DNA from: JBCCOW01 sp039025855
Lineage (GTDB): Bacteria > Planctomycetota > Phycisphaerae > Phycisphaerales > Phycisphaeraceae
DNA: 64,000 nt
Reading direction: 5' to 3'
Assembly: GCA_039025855.1 (NCBI GenBank)
Contig: JBCCNL010000017.1
Span: forward strand, 7,102-71,101
Shown here: one piece after another, positions 1 through 8,920 of the stretch
Layout: every line of letters begins with the position of its first letter
Numbering within the stretch: position 1 is the stretch's first letter
The notes under the pieces: model-generated
Seen by the model: the letters and a program-made list of their open reading frames with translations, nothing else
The model's database searches: none
What the model was told of the DNA's origin: nothing
Program-made: the position numbers and the translations under genes

Positions 1-24
1 TGGCCTTGGCCGTAACCTGCACCC

Positions 25-1032
25 ATGAACGCTACCCCGCTCCGCGACTTCCTCGACCACCACTTCCTGCACTTCAACGCCCGGGAGTTGGTCGCGGCGG
101 CGCGCGGGTACGAGGCCCACCTGGAATCCGGCGGGAAGATGATGGTCACGCTCGCCGGGGCGATGAGTACAGCCCAGATCGGGCGGTCGCTGGCGGAGAT
201 GATCCGCCAGGACAAGGTCCACGCGATCACGTGTACCGGCGCGAACCTGGAAGAGGACGTGTTCACGCTGCTGTCGGTCAAGGAGTACGAGCACTGCCCC
301 GATTGGCGGGCGCTGAGCGCGGCGGATGAGCAGGCCTTGTACGACCGGGGCATGAACCGGGTGACCGACACGTGTATCCCCGAGACGGTGATGCGTCATG
401 TTGAGCACCGGCTGCGTGTGGTGTGGGAGCGGACGCTGGAGAGCGACGAGCGGCTGTTCCCGTACGAGTTTTTTTATGAGGTGTTGGGTCAGCCCGACCT
501 CGCGGAGCACTACCAGGCCGACCCGGCGGACTCGTGGCTGCTGGCGGCGAAGGCGAAGGGCATCCCGGTGTACACGCCGGGCTGGGAAGACTCGACGATC
601 GGGAACATCTTCACGGCCTGGGCCATGCAGGCCGGGGCGTCGAACCATGCGTGCTTGCGGGACGGAACGGAGCAGCTGGCGGACTTAGCGCGGTGGTATC
701 GGCGGGCGAACGGCCAGCCGGAGGACGGCTCGCCGGATGAGCCGGTGGGTCCGGGCGTGGGGTTCTTCCAGATGGGTGGGGGGATCGCGGGGGACTTCCC
801 GATCTGTGCGGTGCCGATGATGATCCAGGACTTGAAGTGGCTGGACACGCCGTACTGGGCGTACTTCTGTCAGATCAGCGATGCGGTGACGAGCTACGGC
901 GGGTACAGCGGTGCGGTGCCGAACGAGAAGATCACGTGGGGCAAGCTGGAGCCGGAGACGCCGAAGTTCATGATCCAGTCGGACGCGACGATCGTGGCGC
1001 CGCTGATCTTCGGTTACGTGCTGGGCCGATAG
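25..1032 (+). CDS. Deoxyhypusine synthase family protein
   Basis: 335 residues, full length for the deoxyhypusine synthase (DHS) fold. The N-terminal part has GKMMVTLAGAMSTAQIG followed by CTGANLEEDVF, the NAD-binding signature region of the family. The C-terminal part has a TWGK motif, with Lys at about residue 307 in the position of the DHS lysine that carries the aminobutyl intermediate. In eukaryotes and archaea DHS modifies eIF5A using spermidine; bacteria lack eIF5A, and bacterial members are thought to act on polyamines (homospermidine-type chemistry). The true substrate cannot be told from sequence. The start is the first ATG, without a clear Shine-Dalgarno sequence. The next gene starts 25 bp downstream in the same direction. 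Confidence 0.85.
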   Translation: MNATPLRDFLDHHFLHFNARELVAAARGYEAHLESGGKMMVTLAGAMSTAQIGRSLAEMIRQDKVHAITCTGANLEEDVFTLLSVKEYEHCPDWRALSAADEQALYDRGMNRVTDTCIPETVMRHVEHRLRVVWERTLESDERLFPYEFFYEVLGQPDLAEHYQADPADSWLLAAKAKGIPVYTPGWEDSTIGNIFTAWAMQAGASNHACLRDGTEQLADLARWYRRANGQPEDGSPDEPVGPGVGFFQMGGGIAGDFPICAVPMMIQDLKWLDTPYWAYFCQISDAVTSYGGYSGAVPNEKITWGKLEPETPKFMIQSDATIVAPLIFGYVLGR

Positions 1033-1057
1033 CCCATCGGTCGCTGGCTTTCGCGAC

Positions 1058-2518
1058 ATGATGTTTATATTGCGTGGGATGGATGTCGAGCAGATCAACC
1101 GGGTGATCGAGTCGAGCCGCTGCCGGGTCTACGGGTTGGACGATGTTTGCGAGCTGGGGCACCGTGCGGTGCTGGCGTGTTTGGCGGAGGCGTTCGACGC
1201 GCCGCAGACCGTCATCTTGGCCGAGCCGAATATGCCACACGCGCGGACACCCTGCGTGCCGGACCTGGTGGTGCTCGACCCCGACGCCGGGACACACTTC
1301 ATTGAAGTCAAGGGGCATACCCTGGCGGGGATCAAGGACGTGAAGCCCGGCGGGAAGTTCTGGCTGCAGTACGACGACGGCGTGAAAGAGGCCGACCCGC
1401 TGGCTCAGGCCCGACGCGCGATGTTTACCTTCAAGTCCCGGTACGCGGTGCTGGGGGGCGATCCAGAATCGCTGGCCCGCGAAGCCTGGGCGGTGCTGCC
1501 GAGGATCGAGCGTGCCGCATGGCGGGAGCGCTTCGGGCCTAATGCCTATGAGCCGGATTGCCTACTGTTCGCCGACGATCTGCAGCCAGGCTGGATCGCC
1601 GACCGGATGCGGGCTGTCGGCCAGAACCGCCTGAAGGGGTCGGCGGTTCACTACAGCCCGGCCACGCTCAACTTGGCGATGCGGGTCTTCGGGGATCACG
1701 CCGTGGTGGCTGAGGTCATGGATCGCCCGGCCCGCTCGACGCGTGAAGGCAGCCTGGGCGAAGCATTTGATCGGCAAGCGGAGCGGCTGCGTCGGCTTTC
1801 GGACGAGCAACGCTCGCTGATCAGGCAGGACTGGCTGACAGGGCCGAGGCTGATCCGCGGGGTGGCGGGCAGCGGGAAAACGATCGTGCTCACCGCCCAG
1901 TTCGCCAAGCGGCTGGCGGGTCGTGCGATCGAGCGCCGGATGCGCGAAGCTGAAGGTGTGCCACCCCCACGGCTCGCACTGATCTGCAACAACCAGACCC
2001 TCGTCCCACTGCTCCGGCACAAGGTTAATCAGGCCTACCGGGAGATCACCGGTGAGCTGCCGGTGGCCTCTCAGTTCACGGTCACATATATCAATAACCT
2101 TTACTGGACGATGTCGCAGGCCGGGGTGTGGCGGTACCGCCGGATCAGTGAAGGGACGGATGAGGCCCGCGTGGCTGGTTATCTGGATGAGCTCCGCGAG
2201 ACCGAGTTGGCGGAACCCGAACGGGTGGAACGGCTGCGTTATGACGCGATCTTCGTCGATGAGGCGCAAGACCTGCTGGAGGCTGAGGTCCGTCTGTTGA
2301 TCCGTCTGTGTCGGCGTGACGATCAGGGGCAGCCCCGACTGTATCTGGCTTACGACGATGCTCAGAACCTGCTGGGGCGGCCCCGGCCGGTGTGGGCCAA
2401 CCTGGGCTTAAACCTGTCGGGCCGAGCGAGCGTGATGACCCGGTGCCACCGTTCGTGTCTTGAGGTCTTGGAGCCGGCGTTCAATGTGCTGCTGGGTCGG
2501 TTCAAGGCCGGGCGGTAA
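1058..2518 (+). CDS. NERD-like nuclease/UvrD-type helicase, 5' part (gene interrupted by in-frame TAA)
   Basis: N-terminal portion of a superfamily 1 helicase. Residues about 60-90 carry a PDLVVLD...FIEVKG pattern, the D...ExK of NERD or PD-(D/E)xK nuclease domains. Around residue 265 is Walker A (GVAGSGKT) and around 405 Walker B (IFVDEAQDL), followed by YDDAQNL and an MTRCHRS motif. Translation ends at TAA 2516-2518, but the same frame stays open to 3100 and supplies the missing UvrD C-terminal motifs. One nonsense change therefore appears to split a single gene of about 680 codons. Start is ATG 1058 or ATG 1079; the latter begins MDVEQINR and fits as well. An isolated 5' product would lack helicase motifs V and VI. 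Confidence 0.75.
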   Translation: MMFILRGMDVEQINRVIESSRCRVYGLDDVCELGHRAVLACLAEAFDAPQTVILAEPNMPHARTPCVPDLVVLDPDAGTHFIEVKGHTLAGIKDVKPGGKFWLQYDDGVKEADPLAQARRAMFTFKSRYAVLGGDPESLAREAWAVLPRIERAAWRERFGPNAYEPDCLLFADDLQPGWIADRMRAVGQNRLKGSAVHYSPATLNLAMRVFGDHAVVAEVMDRPARSTREGSLGEAFDRQAERLRRLSDEQRSLIRQDWLTGPRLIRGVAGSGKTIVLTAQFAKRLAGRAIERRMREAEGVPPPRLALICNNQTLVPLLRHKVNQAYREITGELPVASQFTVTYINNLYWTMSQAGVWRYRRISEGTDEARVAGYLDELRETELAEPERVERLRYDAIFVDEAQDLLEAEVRLLIRLCRRDDQGQPRLYLAYDDAQNLLGRPRPVWANLGLNLSGRASVMTRCHRSCLEVLEPAFNVLLGRFKAGR

Positions 2519-2608
2519 AGGACCGGCCTGACAACGTCTTTCACCGACCTGCAAACTCTGAGACAGAAACGCCTGATCGAAGAGCCCGAAGGGGAACCCG
2601 GCATCCGC

Positions 2609-3100
2609 GTGGGCTTCGCCAAGCGGTCGGGCTGGTACCCACGGCTGACCGGGGTGGCTTCCCCGAACGCGGAGGCTCGCCACCTGGCCGCACGTATCCG
2701 CTGGCTGATCGAGTCTCAACAGGTCAGGCCTCAGGACATCCTTATCCTGGCTCGGACCAAACGTCGGGTGTACGAGTTGGCCGACGTGCTCACCCGTGAA
2801 ACATTCACGGGCACTCAGGGGGTCCACGTGGCCATCAACGAAAAGGATAAGCTGGTCGCCCGGTCGGGCATGTTCTCGATCTGCACAGTCGCGTCGGCCA
2901 AGGGCTACGACGCACACGCCGTGCTTATCGCTTCAGCGGAGCAGTGGACCGGGAAGCCGACGGATCGGGCCACGTTTTACGTGGGTTGCACGCGTGCCCG
3001 TGATTACCTGGAGATCAGCGCTTGTGGGCCGGGGGAGCTCTTTACCGAGATGCGTGATGCGATCCAGTGGTGCAGGTCACAGGGTGAGGGCGGTAGTTAG
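2609..3100 (+). CDS. UvrD-type helicase C-terminal part (3' part of interrupted gene)
   Basis: In frame with the gene ending at 2518; the frame is open from 2519, directly after that stop. The residues from 2519 on (TSFTDLQTLRQKRLIEE) read as a natural continuation of the helicase. This part carries the 2A/2B C-terminal region: DILILARTKRRV, CTVASAKGYDAHAVLIA (motif V-like) and FYVGCTRARDYLEI (motif VI, with the arginine finger region). The start at 2609 is GTG and is only nominal. If the upstream TAA is real, this part is either untranslated or made by internal initiation. Best described as the 3' half of a pseudogene or recently broken gene. Confidence 0.7.
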   Translation: MGFAKRSGWYPRLTGVASPNAEARHLAARIRWLIESQQVRPQDILILARTKRRVYELADVLTRETFTGTQGVHVAINEKDKLVARSGMFSICTVASAKGYDAHAVLIASAEQWTGKPTDRATFYVGCTRARDYLEISACGPGELFTEMRDAIQWCRSQGEGGS

Positions 3101-3207
3101 CCTGTGCTCCTGTGTGTCCGGGGTGCGGGTTGTTAAACAACTTGGGCTGCTCGGTCTCATGGTGCGAAAAGCCGCGTGCGGGCTTCGTTTCATCTACGCT
3201 TCGGGGG

Positions 3208-4383
3208 ATGACGTTTCTGGTCTTGATGCTCGGCGTGGTGGCGTGGCTGATCGCGCTGCCGCTGTGTGGGGGGTTGATCCGTTGGAGCCGGGCGCTGGGG
3301 CTGGTGGACGCGGGGGGCGGGGAGGGGCATAAGCCGACGGGCCGGGTGATTCCGGACACGGCGGGGGTGGCGGTGTACCTGGCGGTGGCGGGGCCGATGA
3401 CGGCGACGCTGCTGGTGGTGTGGCTGCTGCCGGGGGGGGCGTGGGCATCGCTGGCGCCGTGGGCGGTGCAGCACCTCGAGGGTCTGCGGCAGGTCACGGC
3501 GATCGGCGGTGGGCTGCTGGTGATGCTCTCGGGGGTGCACCTGCTGGGGTTGTACGACGATCGACGCCCGATCGGGCCTTGGCTGAAGCTGGGGTTGCAG
3601 ACGGCGATCGCGCTGGGGGTGGTGCTGTTCTGCGAGACCCGGGTGCTTCGGCTGATGGACCAGTGGGGGGCATTGGGAGTGGGGCTATCGGTGCTGGTGA
3701 GCGTGGCGTGGGTGTTGGTGATCGTGAACGCGTTGAACTTCCTGGACAACATGGACGGGCTGTGCTGCGGGGTGGCGGCGGTGGCGGGGTCGGTCTATCT
3801 GGCGGCGACGCTGATCGCGGGGCAGTGGTTTGTGGCGGGGCTGTGCGCGTTGCTGGTAGGGGCGTTGCTGGCGGTGCTGGTGTTCAACGCGCCGCCGGCG
3901 AAGGTGTATCTGGGGGACGGGGGGTCGCTGCTGGTGGGGCTGATTTTGGCGGTGGTGTCGATGCGGACGACGTACACGGTGACGCCGGGGGCGGAGGCTG
4001 TGGGCGAGGGGGTGATCGCGTCGCTGACCGGGGAGGTCGCTTCGGGCGGGGCGGGTGGGGTGGGTGGGGTGGAGACGGGGTGGCATGTGCTGCTGATGCC
4101 GCTGATGGTGCTCGCGGTGCCGCTGTACGATTTTGTTTCGGTGGTGGGGCTTCGGCTGCTGCGGGGTAAGAGCCCGATGGTGGGCGACCACAACCATTTC
4201 TCGCACCGGCTGGTTCGGCGGGGACTGACGCCGCCACGGGCGGTCGGGGTGATCTGCCTGGCGACGCTAGCGACGGGGCTGTGCGGGGTCATGCTGACGA
4301 CGCTAGCGCCATGGCAGGCCTGGCTGGCGGCGGCGCAGACGCTGGCGGTGTTGGCGGTGTTGGCGGTGCTGGAGCGGGGTTGA
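3208..4383 (+). CDS. Glycosyltransferase family 4 (MraY/WecA-like polyprenyl-phosphate sugar-1-P transferase)
   Basis: 391-residue polytopic membrane protein, about ten hydrophobic segments. It carries the family signatures NFLDNMDGL (aspartate motif for Mg2+/catalysis), AKVYLGDGGS, and GDHNHFSHRLV, the cytoplasmic His-rich loop typical of WecA/TagO/WbpL-type enzymes rather than MraY. Predicted reaction: transfer of a HexNAc-1-phosphate from a UDP-sugar to undecaprenyl phosphate at the inner membrane, the first step of a surface polysaccharide or O-antigen repeat. ATG 3208 (MTFLVLMLG) is preferred because it begins just before the first membrane helix; the frame is open further upstream. A nucleotide-sugar epimerase and a UDP-HexNAc dehydrogenase lie 4-7 kb downstream, consistent with polysaccharide synthesis. 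Confidence 0.88.
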   Translation: MTFLVLMLGVVAWLIALPLCGGLIRWSRALGLVDAGGGEGHKPTGRVIPDTAGVAVYLAVAGPMTATLLVVWLLPGGAWASLAPWAVQHLEGLRQVTAIGGGLLVMLSGVHLLGLYDDRRPIGPWLKLGLQTAIALGVVLFCETRVLRLMDQWGALGVGLSVLVSVAWVLVIVNALNFLDNMDGLCCGVAAVAGSVYLAATLIAGQWFVAGLCALLVGALLAVLVFNAPPAKVYLGDGGSLLVGLILAVVSMRTTYTVTPGAEAVGEGVIASLTGEVASGGAGGVGGVETGWHVLLMPLMVLAVPLYDFVSVVGLRLLRGKSPMVGDHNHFSHRLVRRGLTPPRAVGVICLATLATGLCGVMLTTLAPWQAWLAAAQTLAVLAVLAVLERG

Positions 4384-4430
4384 GATCGCTTGGGAGTAGA
4401 CCGGCGGTGGGGCGGCGGGGGGTGTGACTA

Positions 4431-4461
4431 TAAAAAGAACCCCGCGGAGTGCGGGGTTCTT
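4431..4461 (-). terminator. Rho-independent terminator of the secretin gene
   Basis: Perfect 11-bp stem (arms 4435-4445 and 4451-4461, 5-base loop). On the minus strand the stem is followed by TTTTTA, the U-tract expected of an intrinsic terminator. It lies 26 bp after the minus-strand secretin stop. On the plus strand there is no T-run after the stem, so it serves the secretin gene. Confidence 0.88.
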
Positions 4462-4486
4462 GAAGGAAGTGCTCGGCTGGGATGTC

Positions 4487-7400
4487 TTAGCGTCCCTGCT
4501 GGAACGCGTCGGGGTCGTCGCGGAGGCCGGGGTAGAGCAGGTCCTCTTCCTCGTTCTGGATAATGATCGTGGGCTTGACGAGGATCAGGAGGGTGCGCTC
4601 TTCCTTGACGGTGGAGGTGTTGGTGAACAGGCGGTTGAGGATGGGGACCTTAGAAAGGACCGGGACGCCCGCCTCGATCTCGGCTTCGTTGACTAGGCGC
4701 TGCCCGCCGAGCAGGAGGGTGCCGCGGTCGGGGACCGAGACGGTGGCTCTGACGGTGGTGATGGCGACTTCGGGGACTTGGATGGAGGCAGAGAGCGGGA
4801 AGAACACGTCGTCGGTGCCGTCGCCGTCGAGGTCGAGCGAGCCACCCGCGATGACCTCAAACTCGGTGATGGGTTCGGTCACGTCGGCGAGCGAGGGCCG
4901 GACCGTGAGGGTGACATAGCGACGGTCGGCGGAGGTGGTGCCTTCGACGTCGAGCACGACACCCTCGGAGATCACCGAGACGGTGATGTCGAAGCCGATG
5001 GCGTCGGGGACGGGTTCGAGGTCGGAGACGAAGGCGATCTGCCGGGCGACGACAACGTAGGCCCGTTGACCGTTGAAGAAGGTCACGCGGGGCGCGTTGA
5101 GGGCGGTGGACCGTTCGTTGGCGAGGGTGGCGTTGACCAGGAGGTCGACTTCGAGGTCATCGATGAAGGAGACACCGAGGCTGAGGGATCGGCCGGTGCC
5201 GCTGTCGTTCTTGTCGAAGAAGCCGTCGCCGGCGGTCAGGGGGGTGGTTTGGGTGAAGGACGAGCCGAGCCGCTGGGCAAGGGTGAGGCTGTCTTGTGCG
5301 AGCTGGATCGGCCCGAAGTTGCTGTTTTCGGGGGTGTAGCGGGCGTCGATGTCGATGCCGAACTCTTCGAGGAAGTTCTGATCGACGGTCAGGAAGCGGG
5401 ACTCGACGGAGATCTGGATCGCCCGCTGCTCGCGGAGTTGGGTCAGCAGGTCGACGGTCTCGCGGTGGTTGTCGGCGGTCGTCTTGATGATCAGGCTGCC
5501 GTTGAGTTCACGGATCGTGGACTCTTCGTTGAGCCATTCGTCGGGGTCGCCGACGGAGTCCTGGATGAGCGTGGTGAGCTGGAGGATGAGCTCCTCGCGG
5601 GTCGGGCCCTCGTTTTCTTCGTCCTCTTCTTCGTCGTCGAAGAGGTCGCCGCCGCCGCCGCCGCCACCACCGCCGCCACCGCCGGAGTTGGTGTTGGACA
5701 GGGCATCGGTGAGGCTGAAGGTCGGGGCGTCGGTGAAGTTGGGGACCTGGACGAGCAGGTCGCGGATGTTGTAGACGCGGACGTCGGTGGAGGCCTTGAG
5801 GTTCCGGACGGTGTCGATGACGACGATGCCGTCGATGATGGAGTAGCTCACGGCGTCGTCGATCGACTCGGCGGAGGCCTGAGCGAGGACGAGTTCGAGG
5901 AGCTTGAAGGCGGGGACATTGCTGAGTCGGAGGGTGATCGGCCGGTCCTGGGGCACGCCGGCGAGGTCGAGTGCGGGCCAGTTCGGGGCGAGGTTGACGC
6001 CGGTCTGACGGCGGATGAAGTCGAAGATGTTGTCGAGTTGGGTCTGGTCGTAGGCGGCATCGACGAGGGTCTCGAGCTGGGCCGAGGTCTGCCGGTTGAC
6101 CTCGGACTCACCGCCGGTCTGGTCGAGGGCGGCGAGGCGGCGGAGCGTGATGGCGGGCCAGTCGTCGGGGAACGTCTGGAGCTGAGACTCGGGGATCATC
6201 GCGATCTCGTTCTCGATGTTCTGGCGTCCGGTCTCGGTGTTGCGGCGGATTCGGGCGTCGCGGAATCGTGTGGCGATGTCCGCCTCGACGGTGAGCTGAC
6301 GGAGGTATTGGGCGGTCTCGTTGGTGGGGTCTTTGAAGATCACCTGGTCGAGGATGCGGATCGCTTCGGGGTACTCCTGGCGTTGGCGGAGCTCGAGGGC
6401 CTGACGGATCAGGGTGTCGATCTCTTCGGCACGGCGGGTCTCGGCTTCGTCGTTTGCACGCTGCGTTCGTCGGCGGTTGTCCTCGGCGATACGCTCCGCG
6501 TCGGCGAGGCCCGTGGCGATCTGCTGATCGGTGATAGCAGCCTTGAGGTCATTGGCATTCTTGAGCAGGCGATTGAGCTCTTCGCGGTCGGCGGCGTCGC
6601 GCTCGTCGAGGATGGCCTTGACGGCTTGGTCGACGGTCAGCTTGGCCTGATCGAAGCGGGCGGCGCTGCGGGCGGTCGTGGCCTCGGCGATCAGGGTGTC
6701 GTAGCGGGCCTTGGCGTTCTGCCAACGCAGAGCGAGGTCGGTGCCAGCGACGTCGATGGGGGCAACGGGGGCAACCTGGGCGTCGACGGCTTCTTCGGCC
6801 TGCACCTTCAGGGTCAGGGCCTGGGCGTTGGCGGCGTCGAGACGGAGCACGTCGTCGGCGAGTTCCTGAACAGCGCGGTAGTTCTGCTGCTGGTAAGCGG
6901 CTTGGGCGGCGGTGAGCTTGGACTGAACGGCGAGCTCGGTGGCCTTCCGCATGGCGTCGTCGCTTTGGCGGCGGGCTTCGGCGGCCTCGAGCTGGACCTG
7001 GCTCTGGGCGAGTTGCTCGCGGAGCTTGGCGGCTTCGGCCTCGGCTTTCTCCTGGGCGGCCTGGGCTTCGGCGAGGTCGGCGGCGGCGTCTTCAGCATCG
7101 CCGGCATCTGCGGCAGCGGCTTCTTCATCCTGAGCGATGACCTCAAGCTGTTCGGTGTGGGCTTTGGCGCGGACGGCCATCATGCCGACGGCGACGGCTT
7201 CATCGATCTGCGCCAGGCGGTCGGCGTCGAACCATTCGAGCTTGGCTTGCGACGTCTTGACGAGCCGAGACTTGTCCTCGGCGGCGGTCAGGCGATCGGC
7301 GGCGACGTCGGTGGCGGCGGAGCTGATAAGGGCCCGGACCGCGAGCGGGCTGTTGCGGAGTTGTTCCTGGACTTGGCCGAGGCTTGCGCGGGCGTCGGCT

Positions 7401-7636
7401 TTCTGCTGCGGGGTGGTTTCGGGGTGCCGGAGGGCGGCGAGGTAGAGGGAGACGGCTTGGCCGAGCTGGTGCGGCTGCTCCTTCATAAGCCGGTCAGCCT
7501 GGGCGAGTGCGTCGGCGGGGTTGGCGGGCGCGGGCAGAGCCGAGGGGGCTGTGGTGTTTGACTCGGCGAGGAGGCCGGGGGCGGAGATCAGGGTGGAAGC
7601 ACCGATGAGCAGCGCGGCGGAGAGACGTGGGATCAA
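4487..7636 (-). CDS. Secretin (type II/III secretion or pilus GspD/PilQ-like outer-membrane channel)
   Basis: About 1049 residues, longer than typical GspD (650-750). Order: signal peptide (IPRLSAALLIGASTLISAPGLLA), a long TPR/coiled-coil rich region (about 30-450), secretin N-domains with an STN-like segment (DLAGVPQDRPITLRLSNVP), a Gly12/acidic linker around 650, and the C-terminal secretin barrel domain (LNAPRVTFFNGQRAYV, VSVPDRGTLLLGGQ, PVLSKVPILNRLFTN). It forms an outer-membrane gated channel. A TTG start at 7636 is preferred: it has a GGAGG 7 bases upstream and begins directly with the signal peptide; the ATG at 7687 would add 17 Pro/Gly-rich residues. No other gsp/pil genes are adjacent. 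A homologue of its N-domain lies at 29.5 kb. Confidence 0.88.
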   Translation of the reverse strand: MIPRLSAALLIGASTLISAPGLLAESNTTAPSALPAPANPADALAQADRLMKEQPHQLGQAVSLYLAALRHPETTPQQKADARASLGQVQEQLRNSPLAVRALISSAATDVAADRLTAAEDKSRLVKTSQAKLEWFDADRLAQIDEAVAVGMMAVRAKAHTEQLEVIAQDEEAAAADAGDAEDAAADLAEAQAAQEKAEAEAAKLREQLAQSQVQLEAAEARRQSDDAMRKATELAVQSKLTAAQAAYQQQNYRAVQELADDVLRLDAANAQALTLKVQAEEAVDAQVAPVAPIDVAGTDLALRWQNAKARYDTLIAEATTARSAARFDQAKLTVDQAVKAILDERDAADREELNRLLKNANDLKAAITDQQIATGLADAERIAEDNRRRTQRANDEAETRRAEEIDTLIRQALELRQRQEYPEAIRILDQVIFKDPTNETAQYLRQLTVEADIATRFRDARIRRNTETGRQNIENEIAMIPESQLQTFPDDWPAITLRRLAALDQTGGESEVNRQTSAQLETLVDAAYDQTQLDNIFDFIRRQTGVNLAPNWPALDLAGVPQDRPITLRLSNVPAFKLLELVLAQASAESIDDAVSYSIIDGIVVIDTVRNLKASTDVRVYNIRDLLVQVPNFTDAPTFSLTDALSNTNSGGGGGGGGGGGGDLFDDEEEDEENEGPTREELILQLTTLIQDSVGDPDEWLNEESTIRELNGSLIIKTTADNHRETVDLLTQLREQRAIQISVESRFLTVDQNFLEEFGIDIDARYTPENSNFGPIQLAQDSLTLAQRLGSSFTQTTPLTAGDGFFDKNDSGTGRSLSLGVSFIDDLEVDLLVNATLANERSTALNAPRVTFFNGQRAYVVVARQIAFVSDLEPVPDAIGFDITVSVISEGVVLDVEGTTSADRRYVTLTVRPSLADVTEPITEFEVIAGGSLDLDGDGTDDVFFPLSASIQVPEVAITTVRATVSVPDRGTLLLGGQRLVNEAEIEAGVPVLSKVPILNRLFTNTSTVKEERTLLILVKPTIIIQNEEEDLLYPGLRDDPDAFQQGR

Positions 7637-7987
7637 GGCAGAGCCTCCGGGGCAGGGAGATGCGACGGGGTGGGGACGCGAAACCATATCGACGGGCGTC
7701 GAAAACGGGCAAGGACCCGTGGGGAGCGGATCCGGCTGATGGCCACGGGGTTGCCCTGGCGTTGACCTGAGCGGGCCATCAACGCCGGTGGAGTCGGGTG
7801 TAAACCTCCACCGGTGTCCCGGAGTTTAATGGGGTGTCGAAAAGGCCGCAAGGTCTGCTTTACAGCGAGATAAGGTATTCCCGGACCATGCGGGGGTGGC
7901 TTGGCGGGTTTATCGGGCAGCATGGGTCGGCAAAATCGATAGGCGGGGGTGCCCCACAGGGCGTTTGCGGTGGCTATGGTTGCAGTG
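7637..7987. other. Divergent intergenic region with a 9-bp hairpin
   Basis: 351 bp without a gene between the divergent secretin and epimerase genes; it must hold both promoters. A perfect 9-bp inverted repeat lies at 7785-7793 and 7806-7814 (CCGGTGGAG / CTCCACCGG, 12-base loop), which could be an operator or a leader hairpin. No convincing -35/-10 pair or riboswitch was recognised. Confidence 0.5.
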
Positions 7988-8902
7988 ATGGAGGTTTTAA
8001 TCACGGGTGCAGCAGGCCGGGTGGGGCGTGTGTTGGTCGAGCATTTCCTCGAGGCTGGGCACGCGGTGACGGCGACGGACTGTGTCCTTCGGCCCGACCT
8101 GCCGGTGCCTCTGGACATCACCGACCTGACCGACCGGCTTGCAGTTAATCGTCTGATGGCTCGCGGATTCGACGCGGTGGTGCATGGCGGGAATTATCCG
8201 AACTTCAGTTCGGTACGGCCCGCCGAGCGGCTGCTGATCGAGAACATGGCCATGAATGCCAACGTGTTCTGGTCAGCCTTGGCGATTGGCGTCGAGCGGA
8301 TCGTCTTCATCAGCTCGATCCAGGCCATGCTCGAGATGGACGTGGACGGCTGGAAGCGTCGGCCCCGGCTGAGTCAAGAGCACGAGCGGCCCGCGGGGGT
8401 TTCTGAGCTGCCGCTGCACGGCCGGATGCCCGGGGTGCTGGGGAACAACACATACGGCATGAGCAAGGTCTTTGGCGAGCAGGCGTTGCTTGGGTTGACC
8501 CGTTATTACCCGAGCCTGCGGGCGGCGTCGCTGCGGCCGGCTTATGTCGTGACGGATCACGACCTGGAGTATTTCGGGCGTCGTGTGATGAGACGCAGCC
8601 ACCTCCGCCGCGAGGGTGCGATGTATGTCCATGTGAACGACGTGGCTCGGGCGTGTCGGCTGGTGGTTGAAGGGTCTGAGCCCGGGCATGAGACCTACTT
8701 GTTGGCCCGGTCGCCACGGTTCACGGGGATGACCGACGAGCAGGTGTGTGCGGAGTTTTTTGGTGATGTCCCGCTAAAGGGGGAAGTCGGCGGGCCCGGC
8801 GGGCTGGTGGACCTGAGCTTCGAGCGGGAGCGGCTGGGGTGGGAGCCGACCGGCGAGCGTCTTGAATTCACGCCGCCGGAGCGGAAGACGCAGCACGCGT
8901 GA
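7988..8902 (+). CDS. NAD-dependent epimerase/dehydratase (extended SDR)
   Basis: 304 residues. N-terminal Rossmann motif TGAAGRVG and catalytic YGMSK (YxxxK) with an upstream serine in FISSIQAM, all expected for extended short-chain dehydrogenases that act on nucleotide sugars or related substrates. The middle and C-terminal parts fit the family (ASLRPAYV, YVHVNDVARACRLVVEG). ATG 7988 places the Rossmann strand directly at the N-terminus; ATG 7976 would add four residues. The substrate cannot be assigned. The gene is convergent with the UDP-HexNAc dehydrogenase gene, with 18 bp between their stops. Confidence 0.85.
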   Translation: MEVLITGAAGRVGRVLVEHFLEAGHAVTATDCVLRPDLPVPLDITDLTDRLAVNRLMARGFDAVVHGGNYPNFSSVRPAERLLIENMAMNANVFWSALAIGVERIVFISSIQAMLEMDVDGWKRRPRLSQEHERPAGVSELPLHGRMPGVLGNNTYGMSKVFGEQALLGLTRYYPSLRAASLRPAYVVTDHDLEYFGRRVMRRSHLRREGAMYVHVNDVARACRLVVEGSEPGHETYLLARSPRFTGMTDEQVCAEFFGDVPLKGEVGGPGGLVDLSFERERLGWEPTGERLEFTPPERKTQHA

Positions 8903-8920
8903 CGGTTTGGGGGTTTTGAA

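Noticed and set aside
2516..2518. Stop-codon recoding as an explanation for the in-frame TAA
   Set aside because: No selenocysteine or pyrrolysine context (those use TGA/TAG) and no recoding signal is visible; a nonsense change or sequencing error is simpler.
3169..3185. Possible terminator after the broken helicase gene
   Set aside because: AAGCC/GGCTT gives only five pairs with a 7-base loop and the following CGTTTC is a poor T-tract.
4778..7561. Plus-strand 927-codon frame opposite the secretin gene
   Set aside because: It mirrors a high-GC gene with strong third-position bias. The translation is Gly/Val/Asp-rich with no family; the minus-strand secretin has clear motifs, a signal peptide and a terminator.
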